DNA of 64,000 nucleotides from Elephas maximus indicus (Eukaryota > Chordata > Mammalia > Proboscidea > Elephantidae): positions 92,248,968-92,312,967 of the forward strand of contig NC_064830.1 in assembly GCF_024166365.1 (NCBI RefSeq). Direction: 5' to 3'. Under the pieces are notes generated by a model that was given only the letters and a program-made list of their open reading frames with translations, was not told where the DNA came from and ran no database searches. The translations under genes were made by a program, and so were the position numbers. This document shows positions 37,701-49,617 of the stretch, piece by piece (positions within the stretch are counted from its first letter, which is position 1; the number at the start of each line of letters is the position of its first letter).

Positions 37701-37962
37701 GGCAGCTCTTCCCCAGTCATCCTTTGAGTGCCTTCCAATCTGGGGGGCTCATCTTCCAGCACTATATCAGACAATGTTCTGCTGCTATTCATAAGGTTTT
37801 CACTGGCTAATGCTTTTCAGAAGTAGACTGCCAGGTTCTTCTTCCTAGTCTGTCTTAGTCTGGAAGCTCAGCTGAAACCTGTCCTCCATGGGTTACCCTG
37901 CTTCCAGCATCACAGCAACACACAAGCCCCCACAGTATGACAAACTGACAGACACGTGGGGG
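34769..37962 (-). mobile_element. full-length RTE/BovB-clade LINE (3.2 kb), inactive
   Basis: An autonomous non-LTR retrotransposon with an APE-type endonuclease and a reverse transcriptase in one frame. Pieces in several frames show the endonuclease (IRTWNVRSMNPGKL, ILGISELKWTG, FCKTNDFFITNTFFHQYKRR, TSPDGTHRNQIDYICG) and the RT with the YADD active site (NLHYADDTTLLAES). The 5' end 'caccacttgtctgtcagttt'-type terminus (here ccccacgtgtctgtcagt) coincides with that of the copy at 54327, so both are full-length. Stops and shifts break the frame. Confidence 0.92.
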
Positions 37963-38119
37963 CCCTGTATCTTATGTAGTGTTAACTATAAAAATGTTGA
38001 TGCTTTGCAGATTGGTATATAGATATTCATAACTGTCATATCTTCATTATGAATTGTATACTCTGTGATTAAAAAGTATCTTTCATGATATCCAAAGCAA
38101 GATCCAAAGGGAAAAAAAC

Positions 38120-38935
38120 AAATAAATTGAACTTTATCAAAGTTAAAAACTTTTGCACTGTGTAAGGTACTTATAAGGGAATGAAGTGAAAAGCTATACA
38201 GACCCGGAGAAAATATTTGCCAATTACATATCTGATAAAAGATTTGTATCCAAAATACACGAAGAACTCCCAAAATTCAGCAGCAAGAAAACAGACAATC
38301 CAAATAAAAAATGGACAAAAGACTTGAACAGACACTTCACTGTGGCAAATAAGCACATGAAAAGATGTTCAACATTGTTAATCATTAAGGAAATTCAAAT
38401 TAAACCACAATGAGATACCAGTGCACAACTATTAGAATGGCTGAAATAGAAAAAATACTGACAATACCAATTGTTGGTGATGATGCAGAGCAACTAGAAT
38501 TCTCTTACATTGCTGATGGAAGTGCAAAATGGTATAGCCACTCTGGAAAAGTTTGGCAGTTTCTTACCAATTTAAACATATACTAACCATGTTCACTAGC
38601 AGTCCCATTCCTGAGTATTTATCCTAGTGAAATTAAAACTTAGGTTCACACAGAAACCTGTTCATGCCATAGACTGGAAACAATCCAAATGTCCGTCAAA
38701 TGGTGAATGAATAAACAATCTGTGCTACATCCATGCTATGGGATATAGAGGTAGGGAGAAGGCGAGGCTTTAAAGAGAGAGCACCAGGGAGTTTTAGGGG
38801 CTGATGAAACTTCTGTATCCTGATTGTAGTGGTGGTTCACATGAATACGTGTTAAAATTCATAGAGCTCTGCATCAGAAAAGTCAATTCTACTGGATGAG
38901 AATTCAAAAAATAAAATAAAATTTAAATGAGTCAA
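38120..38935 (+). mobile_element. L1 ORF2 3' end and 3' UTR
   Basis: 'gaaaatatttgccaattaca' through 'caccacaatgagataccagt'-type order to 'gcatcagaaaagtcaattct' and an A-rich end. An old L1 with broken ORF2. Confidence 0.85.
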
Positions 38936-40109
38936 AACTGAACTGAATATAAATCGTTTTAGAATTTCCCGTCTTGGTTTCTATTGAATATAAAAATATT
39001 TGAACTAATTTTTTATGCATTTTAAAATTGACATGCTTGAAATTGGTCTGTCTTTTACAACTGAAATGAGAAAGAATGGTAGGAATTATACCATACAATT
39101 GAGAAATGCTCATAACCCAATATTAAAATGCCTGGATTTGATGATTACTTGTTTTGTGGGTTACTCCATGGTCTCAATTAGGATGGGGAAGCTTTGCATA
39201 TTTTAGTCTGGTGATTATTTGGATTTCCTTTAATCTGAGATGAACGATGGATGCAATTATCTCAGAATGTAATGTTGCAGATACAAGCTAGACATTTATA
39301 CACTTGCATCCAAACTGCACAGAGCGATGACAAGCAAATACTATTCTGTGGGGTTTCTGTTTGGGTTTTAATTTGGAAAAGATTAGAAGGTATGGTAAAT
39401 AAGATTAAAAATTAAGTTGTACAATCTTACATTACATCTCAGTGTAATTTAAATGCAGGTGTTGTAACCAGGATATACTTTAGTCCTTGGATTTTGCCTG
39501 CCTTTATCTGTATTGTAACTATGCCTGTGAATCAACGTCCTGGATCTTGGCTATTTTCAAAGCATTACGCTCTAATTTCTACACACTTACAGAGCACTGG
39601 CATTGGATTGCCAAAATTATTAACCTTGAATGCCCTGGCACAAATTCCAAGGTAAAAAAAAGAAAATATGGAAAGGAATTGAGGAATAAAATAATTTTTG
39701 GAAAGAATAAATAAAGATTATGACCCTTGCTTTCTTGTTGTTTGTCTTTGCCTAGTAGACTTTTGGCCATTGTTTTATCTGGAACCTTTCTGAATCAGTT
39801 TGTCTTAGATGTGTTTTATGTATACAGTAGAGTTGAGTTTTCCTTTGTGTGCCAGTGTTAAGACTTCTTAAAAAATAGATAGATAGCTGCCATTGAGTCA
39901 ACTCTGACTTGTGGCAACCTTATTGTAATGTGGTAATAATACAGTAGTGTCAGGCCTCGACTAACTTCAGGGAGAATGAGAATCACATCAGGATCAGCCC
40001 AAAGTTGACTCCTGTGAGGTGGAGGCTAGACATACTTCTACTCTCCAACCTTTACCAATTTTGACACCAACCATCCTCCCCAAAGCATTTTCTACTTCTC
40101 TGTGGGTTT
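38936..40109. other. AT-rich sequence, nothing recognised
   Basis: No supported gene. A short AfroSINE/RTE tail remnant may lie near 39885-39930 ('tgccattgagtcaactctga'). Confidence 0.4.
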
Positions 40110-40855
40110 GATAATTTGTTGCAGTGGCCACCCAGAACTTATAGATCCTACTCACAGTTATATGGTCTATTAGGAAAATACCGGGGATCAGAATTAACTT
40201 GGAAGTAACAGAACAGGATCAATGTCAGGAAGTACACAGGCAAGGTCTGGGAGACTCCCCCAAAGTGTAGAACACATCCCCTCCTTCTTTAGTGTAGGAC
40301 AGCTCTCTGTCTCTCTCACACACTTCAGAACAGGCCTTTTCTTGGCCCTTAGGATAGGCCTCTTCTCAGCTGTGCACACCCACTCTCGGCCATGTATGTC
40401 TACTCTCTACTGTGCACGCTGCTCTCAGGACAGGTCTTCTTTCAGCCTCCTTCGGAGCCAACTTAGGAAGCCTCCATTCAGCCCCTGCCCTGCTCAGGCA
40501 AGTGTTACAGCTCTTCTAGCATCACCAGCAATTGCCCGGAGGCACCCAAATCTGCCAGCAAGCCTTCTGCCTGAAGGTGCTCAGCTCTCTCTTGCTCCAT
40601 GGGTTGGCAAGCCCACTGTAGCCTCCTCACTCCGGGAGCCAGGAAGTCCATTGTTGTGTTTCACGCTGGTCTCCTGGTTTTGCTGCTGCTGTTTCTCTGC
40701 CACTGGACTCTGCTGTGCTTTCCACTGCTTCTTGCCATCTCATGTCATCTCCAGTATTACAAGTCTCTCTGTCTCCTGGGTCTAGGAGGTTCTCAGCATA
40801 GGGACCCTGGTTCCAAAGGACATGCTCCATTCCAGGCTCTTCTTCTTTTTTAATA
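40110..40855 (-). mobile_element. MaLR-like internal-region relative, reverse
   Basis: Reverse match to the internal region of the provirus and to 27590-28130 ('gctccatgggttggcaagcc', 'tgctgctgctgtttctctgc', 'ttccaaaggacatgctccat'). Limits uncertain. Confidence 0.5.
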
Positions 40856-41040
40856 TACTCTTTTTTTTTTTCCTTAAATTTTACTTACAGTCTATGAAAG
40901 TTTGGAATTCTGTTCTGCATTTTCCCCTTTTGATCAGGGCTCTTCTATGGAATCGTTGATCAAAACGTTCAGTAATGGTAGCCAGGCACCATCCAGCTCT
41001 TCTGATCACATGGCAAAGGAGGAATGTTCATACATTCCAT
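40856..41040 (-). mobile_element. L1 3' UTR fragment
   Basis: 'tgcattttccccttttgatc' and 'ggtagccaggcaccatccag' match the L1 3' UTR at 18935-19015. Confidence 0.8.
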
Positions 41041-41110
41041 GTTGTTGTTGTTGTTAGGTGCTGTTGAGCCGATTCCGACTCGTAGTGTCCCTATGTACAA
41101 CAGAATGAAA
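41041..41110 (-). mobile_element. RTE 3' tail
   Basis: 'tgttgttaggtgctgttgag' to 'acaacagaatgaaacg'; truncated. Confidence 0.85.
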
Positions 41111-41865
41111 CGTTCTTCTGGAGAAAAGCTGGACAATGAAAAAGGAAGACTGAAGAAGAATTGGAACATTTGAATTAAGGAGTTGGCTAAGAATATTAAT
41201 ATACCATGCACTGCCAGAAGAATGAACAAATCTGTCTTGGAATGGGTTAAAAAAAAAAACACGCAACCTGTCTATATGCTGTCTACAAGAGACACACCTT
41301 AGGCACAAAAACATAAACAAACTAAAACTCAAGGGATGGGGAAAAAAAAAGCAAATAACCAAAAAAGAGCAGGAGTGGCAATATTAATCTCCAATAAAAT
41401 AGACTTTAAAGCAAAATCCATCATAAAGGACAAAGAAAGACATTATATAATGATTATAGAGACAATATACCAGGAGGACAAAACCATAATAAATATATAT
41501 GCACCCAATGACAGGTCTCCAAAATACATAAAGCAAACTCTAAGAGCATTGAAAAGAGAAATAGCTCCACAATAATAGTAGGATGCTCCTTAGAAGTGAG
41601 GATGGTGAGATGAAGAGACTTGTCTGTCTCACGTACTTTGGACACATTATCAAGAGGGACCAATTCCTGGAGAAAGACATCATGCTTGGTAGAGGGTCAG
41701 CAAAAAGAGAAAGACCCCCAAGAAGATGGATTGATACAGTGTCAGAAACAATGGGCTCAAACATAGCAACGATTGTGAGGATGGAGCAGCATGGGACATT
41801 TCGTTCTTTTATACATAGGTTCACTATGAGTCAGAGCTGACTGGAGCACCTAACAGCAACTACCT
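41111..41865 (+). mobile_element. RTE 3' fragment split by an L1 piece
   Basis: RTE sequence at 41119-41242 ('aagctggacaatgaaaaagg') stops at 'tctgtcttgga' and resumes at 41581 'gatgctccttagaagtgagg', ending 'cacctaacagcaac'. About 15 RTE bases are missing at the join. Confidence 0.85.
41246..41580 (+). mobile_element. L1 ORF2 fragment inside RTE
   Basis: 'ctgtctacaagagacacacc' to 'gaaaagagaaatagctccac' is the L1 ORF2 RT-proximal region. Translation shows KRAGVAILISNKIDFKAKSI. It has no 3' UTR or tail, so it did not arrive as an ordinary L1 insertion. Confidence 0.85.
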
Positions 41866-42007
41866 ACCTACCTACCTATCTATCCTTGGTGTATTTTCTA
41901 TTGTATTTGGTATCTTTTTCCCCCAAAATATGTACAGTGTCCCTCAGTATCTGAGGGGGATTTGTTCCAGGACCCCCACCAAACCGAAATCTGCAGGTGC
42001 TCAAAAA

Positions 42008-42178
42008 AATCCAAACCAAACCCACTGCAGTAGATAGAGTAGAACTGCCCCATAGGGCTTCCAGGGCTGTAAATCTTTATAGAAACAGGACTGCCCCATC
42101 TTTCTGCCACAGAACAACTGGTGGATTTGAACCATTGACCTTTTAGAGTGCTTTAACCCACTGCGCCACCAGAACTCC
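42008..42178 (-). mobile_element. AfroSINE variant inside the DNA transposon
   Basis: 'aaaccaaacccactgcagta' to 'ctgcgccaccagaactcc'. The body includes 'aaatctttatagaaacagga', a subfamily form with a longer middle. Confidence 0.85.
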
Positions 42179-42239
42179 ACTGATGCTCAGTCCCTTATAT
42201 AAAATGGCCTAGTATTTACTATAACCTGCTTAATCCTCC

Positions 42240-43290
42240 CCCTGGCCCTGAGGCACTCCCAAGCTCCACACTGCTGTCCAAGCCAGCTCTAGGCATTTCC
42301 ACCAGCAGCAGCACAGCTCCTGCTGCCCAGCCTCTGGACCCCAATCCGGCCAAGGAGGGGTCCCCCACGGACCTGCTGGCTGCCAAGAATGCCACCTGGA
42401 AAGTGAAGAACTGGAGGGAGTGCTCCACCATCTGCGGCCCTCTGCCGCCTAGCACCCCGACAAGTGGAGTAAGAGCTGCTGCAGCTTGGCGGAGGTGCCT
42501 CAGTGCGGGACGTGCAGTGTGTGGACACGAGGGACCACCGGCCACTGGGGCCCTTCCCCTGCCAGCCCGGGCCTGCCAAGCCGCCAGCCCGACGACTCTG
42601 CGGGGGCCCAGCTCTGACTCAGAGATACATCTCTCCCTGGAGGGAGTGCTCTGGGACCGGTGGTGGTGGCCAACTGCCGCTTTTGGTGACCTGCCGGGAG
42701 CCGGGCCTCTGCAAGGAGGAGGCGCTGAGACTCAACACCACTCGTCTCTGCAACACCCACCCCTGCGTGCGGTGGGTGGTGGGGACCTGGGGCCCGTGCT
42801 CACCCCCTGTGGCGGCGGCGTCCAGCGGCGCCTGGTCAAGTGTGTCAACATCAACATCCAGGTGGGGCTTCCCGAGAAAGACAGAGACCGGCGCGGCCAC
42901 GAGGCCTGGCTGACAGCTCCCGACTGTGCGGCACCCAGGACCGTGAGCCCGCCGAGCCCCCGCGCTGCACCCGGATCGCCTGTCCTTCGGTTTCTGTGAG
43001 CTGCGCCTGCTGGGCTGCTGCCAGCTGTCCTCCTCGTCCGCACCCAGTGCTGCCGCTCCTGGTCCCATCAGGCTGCGGCGCCCCCTCCCACGGCCATCGG
43101 CAGGTCGCCCGCGGCAGACCTGCCCCGGCCCTAGGCTGGGCCAGGACACACCGACAGACCAGCCGACCCGACACACTGACTTGAGCGCTTCACCACCGGC
43201 TGCGGGGAGCGCTGCCCTCGCGCCCTAAAGGTGTTAACCCGGACCCTGTGCCCAGCGCGCAGGCTGGGGACCCCATCGGCCTCAGAAAAC
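42240..43290 (+). pseudogene. ADAMTS retropseudogene, probably from ADAMTS7
   Basis: The source would be a secreted zinc metalloprotease; only its C-terminal part is here. Thrombospondin type-1 repeats are seen in three frames: WKVKNWRECSTICG, then VTCREPGLCKEEALRLNTTR with LCNTHPCVRWVVGTWGPCS, then GGVQRRLVKCVN. A PLAC-like end follows (ELRLLGCCQL, RTQCCRSW) and, in another frame, GAPSHGHRQVARG, which resembles the ADAMTS7 C terminus as I recall it. Successive repeats are contiguous, with no introns, and at least three frameshifts separate the pieces, so it is a dead retrocopy truncated at its 5' end. GC content is far above its surroundings. ADAMTS12 is the alternative parent. Confidence 0.72.
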
Positions 43291-43489
43291 ATATTTTTTA
43301 TTCTAACAGCTTGAGAAACGCAATAATTATTACTATACATAAATGACCATCTACCGGTCCCTCCAAAAAGTTTTGATTTTTTGGAACTTGCCCCGCCCCC
43401 CAATATTTCTGATCCGCGGTCGGTTGAATCCGCGAATATACGGAAACCGACGGTACACAGGGCTGACTGTAGTAGGATATGTCTAACAT

Positions 43490-43934
43490 TATTTTTGTAA
43501 TTTTGTAACCTTGTGCTGATTCAAATAGCCTACTTATCTCTGAAATTATGCATATAGTCTCCTAAATTTTTTTTCTAAAATTTTTACAGGTTTTTTTTTT
43601 CTTATGTCTTTGATTTACTTTAAAATTTAATGTTTAAAAACTTTATTTTCTGTTATGTGGATAGTTGTGTTATTAAATAAGCAATTCTTTCCTCTAAATT
43701 AAACCCCCCCTTTTGTTATTTATTAAAAGAATGATGTCTATTTCTGGCTTTTCCATTCGGTTTCATGGATTTACTTTTAATTCTATGTCAGCACCATACA
43801 GTTTGTCTTGTGGTAGTTTTATAATATGTTTTCATATATGACAAGGCAAGTGCTCTCTCACTATTATTTTTCACAATTTTCTAGCATATTCGTGGACATT
43901 TATTCGTCTACATGAACTTTAAGGTAATTGCAAC
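43490..43934 (-). repeat. old L1 fragment, reverse
   Basis: 'gttttcatatatgacaaggc' and 'acatttattcgtctacatga' resemble reverse L1 sequence. AT-rich and diverged. Confidence 0.4.
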
Positions 43935-44300
43935 CACTTAAGTCAGTCGCAAAAGGACAAATATTGTAATGATCCTGCTTATATAAAATACCCAGAATAG
44001 GCAAGTGTATACAGACCAAAGTTTACTAGTGGCTACCAAGGGTGGGAGGGAGAGGAAAAGCAGGACTCATTGCCTAGGGTAGGGGACACTGAGCTTCAGT
44101 TAAGGGTGACTGAAAAAATTGGAAACGGATAATGGTGAAAGCTGAACAACCCGCTAAATATAATTAATGTCACAGAATTGTATATGTGAAGAATGTCGAA
44201 ATGACAAATGTTTTATTACATCTATATTTACAGCAATAAAAGAATTCAACCCTGTTGAGACTTTAATTACAATTGTGTTAAATGTATACATTAGTTTTGG
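43935..44300 (+). repeat. L1 3' UTR-like fragment
   Basis: 'gtttactagtggctaccaag' and 'ggtgaaagctgaacaacccg' then 'gtatatgtgaagaatgtcga' recall an L1 3' UTR in forward orientation. Confidence 0.45.
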
Positions 44301-44384
44301 GAGACTTGACATATTTACGTTGCAAAAACCTTTATACTCCAAAACTTGATATATCCTCTCAAACCCTGCTTCGGAATGGATTTG

Positions 44385-44870
44385 ATGGCAACTAACAACA
44401 AGATCTTGCTTTATGTCCTTGAATAAAATGTTACAGATTTCCTCATATAAGTTCTTTCTTGTTAAATTCATTCCTAAATATTTTTCCATTTTAGTACTAT
44501 GTGAATGGAACATTTTTCCAATTTCCACTTCTAGCTGGTTATTTCTAGAATAGAAAAAATTTATTTTATATTATATCCAGCCACCTTATCAAGGTCTCTC
44601 ATTAATATAGTAGGTTCCCCCCCGCCACAATCTTTTGGGTTTTCTAATTATACAACAATTTCATCAGCAAAAGTGGGAACATTTAACTTTTTCTATTGTT
44701 TATGGGAAGTATTTTTTTTAATATTTTGCCTTATTATATTAGCTAAAATTCCCGAAACGATGTTGGAGTAATAATGGCACTAATCAGTATCCTTGTCTTG
44801 CTTTTGATGTCAATAAAAATAGCTTCAGTGTTTGATTTAGACGGTGTTATGGCACAGTCCCTTAGTTTTT
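44385..44870 (-). repeat. old L1 ORF2 fragment, reverse
   Basis: 'aaattcattcctaaatattt' and 'tagtacttgtatcc'-type order (here 'cagtatccttgtcttgcttt') match reverse L1 ORF2. Confidence 0.6.
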
Positions 44871-45165
44871 TTTAATTGGTAAATATATCAGGCATACAAA
44901 AGTGTAAGATAAATAAATACTATATTTATTATACATATGTGTGTGTGTATACATACACATATATATCTTAAAGAAAAATAAAAGGACATTCAGGTACCTA
45001 CTACCCAGTTTGGGAGAACATCACATTAGAAATTCCTTGTATGCTTCTCACCAATTGTATACACACCCCTCTCCTAAGATAACTGCTATTCTGAATTTTG
45101 TATTCATGATTACTTTATAATATTACTTCACATATATGAAATTCTAATAAAAATATGTTTAGATT

Positions 45166-45260
45166 GTTGTTGTTGTTAGGTGCCATCGAGTCAGTTCCGA
45201 CTCATAGCAACCCCATGTACAACAGAACGAAACACTGCCCAGTTCTGTACCATCTTCACA
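45166..45260 (-). mobile_element. 95-bp RTE 3' tail with target duplication
   Basis: 'gttgttgttaggtgccatcg' to 'gtaccatcttcaca'. The target duplication atgtttagatt is at 45155-45165 and 45261-45271. It is an extremely truncated insertion. Confidence 0.93.
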
Positions 45261-45539
45261 ATGTTTAGATTGGCCAATTAAAATGTCATATAAATGCAGT
45301 TGTACTGTATCTATTCCTCTACAAATTCAAATATTACCCAATTTCTTGATTTCAAGATGCAAAGTTGTTCATATTTTCATCTCTTGAAATTGGGAGACAC
45401 CTTACAGTCCATCTCACAATCACTGTCAGCCACGTGGCAGTCCTGACGCAGTAGTGTAAAACTGTTCTGTTATCAACTTCTGGTAAGATTAGACAAGTTT
45501 GCTAAAGATATGTGTAGGTGAAGTTTGTTTTCTGACACA

Positions 45540-45592
45540 CACAGGGTTGCCATGAGTTGGAATCGACTCAAGGGCAACTAGTAGGTAGTTTT
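45540..45592 (+). mobile_element. AfroSINE tail fragment
   Basis: 'cagggttgccatgagttgga' then 'atcgactcaagggcaac'. The head is missing. Confidence 0.7.
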
Positions 45593-45842
45593 TTTTTTTC
45601 ATTGTTCAATATTTTGTTATATGTACATAACGGAATGTATTATCCATTCTATTTCTGGAGAACATTTTGGTTGTTTTCAGTTTTTTTTCCTTCATTTTTT
45701 TTTCTATTATGAACACCGCTGCTGTGAATATTCCTATATTTGTCTCCTGGTGCATGTGTGTAGCTTTTTTTTTTTAAAGTTTATAGTGGAGTTCTAGGTC
45801 TTCTTCAATTTTACTATATAACGTCCAGCTTTCTAAAGTGGT

Positions 45843-46360
45843 TGTCATAGATTGAATTAAGTCCCCCCAAAAACGTGTGTATCAACTTGGTCAGACCATG
45901 ATTCCCATTATTCTGTTTGCCCTCCATTTTGTGATTGTAATTTTGTGTTAAAGAGGATTAGGGTGGGATGTAACACCCTTGCTCAGGCCACATCCCTGAT
46001 CCAACGTAAGGGAGTTTCCTTAGAGTGTGACCTGCACCACCTTTTCTCTCTCAAGAGAGAAAAAGGAAAGTGATGCAACCAGAGAATTGGGGACCTCCTA
46101 CCACCAAAAAAGCAGTGCCAGGAGCAGAGCACATCCTTTGGACCTGAGGTTCTTGTACTGAGATGCTCCCAGACCAAGGGGAGACTGATGCATCCATCAC
46201 AAGGACCTTCCTCCAGAGCCGACAGAGAGAGAAAGCCTTCTCCTGAAGCTGACGCCCTGAAATTGGACTTGTAATATACTCGACTGTGAGAAAATAAACT
46301 CTTTGTTGAAGCCATCTCCTTGTGGTATTTCTGTTATAGCAGCGCTAGATGACTAAGACA
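45843..46360 (+). mobile_element. solo LTR of the MaLR-like family
   Basis: 518 bp, tgtcatagattgaattaa to gatgactaagaca. The target duplication gtggt is at 45838-45842 and 46361-46365. Confidence 0.92.
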
Positions 46361-46365
46361 GTGGT

Positions 46366-47150
46366 TTACACCATTTATACTCCTACTAGCAGAGCATGAG
46401 CGTACCTGTTGCTCTGCATCCTTGCCAGCACCTGGTTTAGTCTGTTTTAAAGTTTCGCCAATCTGGTGGTTATGAGCCGACATTTATGTTGGTTTTAATT
46501 TGCAGCCTTGGTAGTGCAGTGGCTAAAACTCAGCTGCTAACCAAAAGGTTGGGTTTGCATTAACCAGCCACTCCATGGAAACCCTATGGGGCAGTTCTAT
46601 TCTGCCCTACAGGGTCGCTATGAGTCAGAATCTACTTGAAGGGAGTGAGTTTGGTTTGGTTGGAATTACTAATGAAGTTGAGACTCTCTATTCCTTTTTA
46701 CTTAGGAATGACTATTGAATTTCATCAAATGCCTTTTCAAATCTTTCTTGATATGATCATATAGTTTTTCTGTTTTAAGTATTGACATAATAAGTTTTGT
46801 TGTCCGGATTTCCTAATATTGAACCATTTTTGGATCCCTAAAAAAACATACCCCTTTATGATGTATTATTATTTTGATATGTGCTTGGTTTATATTTACT
46901 ACTATTTTATTTGAAATTTTTGCTTTTCTATTCATAAATGTGATTAATCTATAGTTTTCCCTTTTTAGGGTACGATTTTATTGGGTTTTAAGATTATGTA
47001 GGTTTCACAAAATGAATCAAGATCTTTTCATCTCTTTCAGGGATCTGGAAAAGTTTAAATAATGTTGAATTATCTGTTCTTTAAAAGGTAGATGGTACTG
47101 ACTGTGAAGCCAACTGGTCCTGGTGTTTTAAAAAATGGTAGATCTTTAAC
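46366..47150 (-). repeat. L1 ORF2 3' region, reverse, with SINE inside
   Basis: 'tccttgccagcacctggttt' before the SINE and 'gacataataagttttgttgt', then 'aactggtcctggtgttttaa', after it are reverse L1 ORF2. It ends where the RTE at 47151 begins. Confidence 0.7.
46502..46660 (+). mobile_element. AfroSINE
   Basis: 'gcagccttggtagtgcagtg' to 'gaagggagtgagtttggttt'. The B box is damaged ('gggtttgcattaac'). Confidence 0.88.
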
Positions 47151-49617
47151 CACTAGGGCCAAAGATGAAGAAATAGAAGATTTTTATCAGCTGCTACAGT
47201 CCGAAATTGATCGAACAGGCAATCAAGATGCATTGATAATTACTGGCAATTGGAATGCAAAAGTTGGAAACCAAGAAGAAGGATCAGTAGTTGGAAAATA
47301 TGGCCTTGGTGATAGAAACAATGCTGGAGATCGAATGATAGAATTTTGCAAGACCAACGACTTCTTCATTACAAATACCTTCTTTCACCAATATAAACGG
47401 CGACTATACACATGGACCTCACCAGATGGAACACACAGAAATCAAATCGACTACATCTGTGGAAAGAGACGATGGAAAAGCTTAATATCACCAGTCAGAA
47501 CAAGGCCAGGGGCCGACTGTGGAACAGACCATCAATTGCTCATATGCAAGTTCATGCTGAAACTGAAGAAAATCAGAGCAAGACCACGAGAGCTAAAATA
47601 TGACCTTAAGCATATCCCATCTGAATTTAGAGACCATCTGAAGAATAGATTTGACGCACTGAACACTAGTGACCGAAGACCAGACAAGTTGTGGAATGAC
47701 ATCAAGGACATCATCCATGAAGAAAGCAAGAGGTCACTGAAAAGACAGGAAAGAAAGAAAAGACCAAGATGGACGTCAGAGGAGACTCTGAAACTTGCTC
47801 TCGAATGTTGAGCAGCTAAAGCAAATGGAAGAATTGATGAAGTGAAAGAACTGAACAGAAGATTTCAAAGGGCCTCTCGAGAAGACAAAGTAAAGTATTA
47901 TAATGACATGTGCGAAGAGCTAGAGATGGAAAACCAAGAGGGAAGAACACGCTCGGTGTTTCTCAAGCTGAAAGAACTGAAGAAAAAATTCAAGCCTTGA
48001 GTTGCAATATTGAAGGATTCTATGGGGAAAATATTAAACCAAGTAGGAAGCATCAAAAGAAGATGGAAGGAATACACAGAGTCATTATAACAAAAAGAAT
48101 TAGTAGATGTTCAACCATTTCAAGAGGTGGCATATGATCAGGAACCAATGGTACTGAAGGAAAAAGTCCAAGCTGCTCTGAAGGCATTGGTGAAAAGCAA
48201 GGCTCCAGGAATTGATGGAATATCAATCGAGATATTTCAACAAACAGATGCAGCACTGGAAGTGCTCACTCATCTATGCCAAGAAATATGGAAGACAGCT
48301 GCCTGGTCAACTGACTGGAAGAGATCCATATTTATGCCTATCCCCAAGAAGGGTGATCCAACCAAATGTGGTAATTATCAAACAATATCATTCATATCAC
48401 AAGCAAGCAAAATTTTGCTGATGATCATTCAAAAACGGCTGCAGCAGTACATCGACAGGGAACTGCCAGAAGAGAGACAGGGAACTTTCAGAAGAGGATG
48501 TGGAACCAGGGATATCATTGCTGATGTCAGATGGATCCTGACTGAAAGTAGAGAATACCGGAAGGATGTTTACCTGTGTTTTATTGACTGTGCAAAGGCA
48601 TTCGACTGTGTGGATCATAACAAATTATGGAAAACATTGCGAAGAATGGGAATTCCGGAACACTTAGTTGTGTTTATAAGGAACTTTTACATAGATCAAG
48701 AGGTAGTTGTTCGGACAGAACAAGGGATGCTGATTGGTTTAAAGTCAGGAAAGGTGTGCGTCAGGGTTGTATTCTCTCACTATATGAAGAAGAATGAGGC
48801 ATCAGGATTGGAGGAAGACTCATTAACAACCTGCGTTTTGCAGATGACACAACCTTGCTTGCTGAAAGTGAAGAGGACTTGAAGCACTTACTAATGAAGA
48901 GAAAAGACCACAGTCTTCAGTATAGATTGCACCTCAACATAAAGAAAACAAAAATCCTCACAACTGGACCAATGAGCAACATCATGATAAATGGAGAAAA
49001 GATTGAAGTTGTCAAGGATTTCATTTTATTTGGATCCACAATCAACAACCATGGAAGCAGCAGTCAAGAAATCAAAAGACACATTGCATTGGGTAAATCT
49101 GCTGCAAAGCACCTCTTTAAACTGTTGAAGAGCAAAGATGTCACCTTGAAGACTAAGGTTCACCTGATCCAAGCCATGGTATTTTCAATAGCATCATATG
49201 CATGTGAAAGCTGGACAATGAATAAGGAAGACCGAAGAAGAATCGATGCCTTTGAATTGTGGTGCTGGTGAAGAATATTGAATATACCATGGACTGTCAA
49301 AAGAACAAACAAACCTGTCTTGGAAGAAGTACAACCAGAATGCTCCTTAGAAGCAAGAATGGCGCGACTGCATCTTATATACTTGGGACATGTTGTCAGG
49401 AGGGATCAGTCCCTGGAGAAGGACATCATGCTTGGCAGAGTACAGGGTCAGTGGAAAAGAGGAAGACCCTCAACGAGGTGGATTGACACAATGGCTGCAA
49501 CAATGAGCTCAAGCATAATAATGATTGTAAGGATGGCTCAGGACCGGGCAGTGTTTTTTTCTGTTGTGCATAGGGTTGCTATGAGCCGGAACCGACTCGA
49601 CGGCACCTGACAACACC
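47151..49617 (+). mobile_element. 5'-truncated RTE/BovB-clade LINE with long open stretches
   Basis: Starts inside the endonuclease domain. The open frame 47092-47811 carries DALIITGNWNAKVGN, FCKTNDFFITNTFFHQYKRR and GTHRNQIDYICG. The RT frame 48127-48882 carries SKAPGIDGISIEIFQQ, WSTDWKRSIFMPIPKKGD and FIDCAKAFDCVDHNKLW. The catalytic box appears as FADDTT after a shift. The C-terminal block runs LKTKVHLIQAMVFSIASYAC. It is one of the best-kept copies here but has several stops and is inactive. Confidence 0.92.

Larger units (their letters stand above)
41935..43469 (+). mobile_element. Tigger/pogo-like DNA transposon remnant, invaded
   Basis: The ends read CAGTGTCCCTCAGTATC at the left and GACGGTACACAGGGCTGACTG at the right (inverted CAGT...CCCT), flanked by TA at 41933-41934 and 43470-43471. 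Inner pieces 'cagtcccttatataaaatgg' and 'tccgcggtcggttgaatccg' are typical of Tigger-related elements. No transposase is left. A SINE and a retropseudogene lie inside. Confidence 0.7.

Noticed and set aside
42403-43184. Live ADAMTS-like gene
   Set aside because: The thrombospondin repeats are spread over at least three frames and lack the protease domain and introns.
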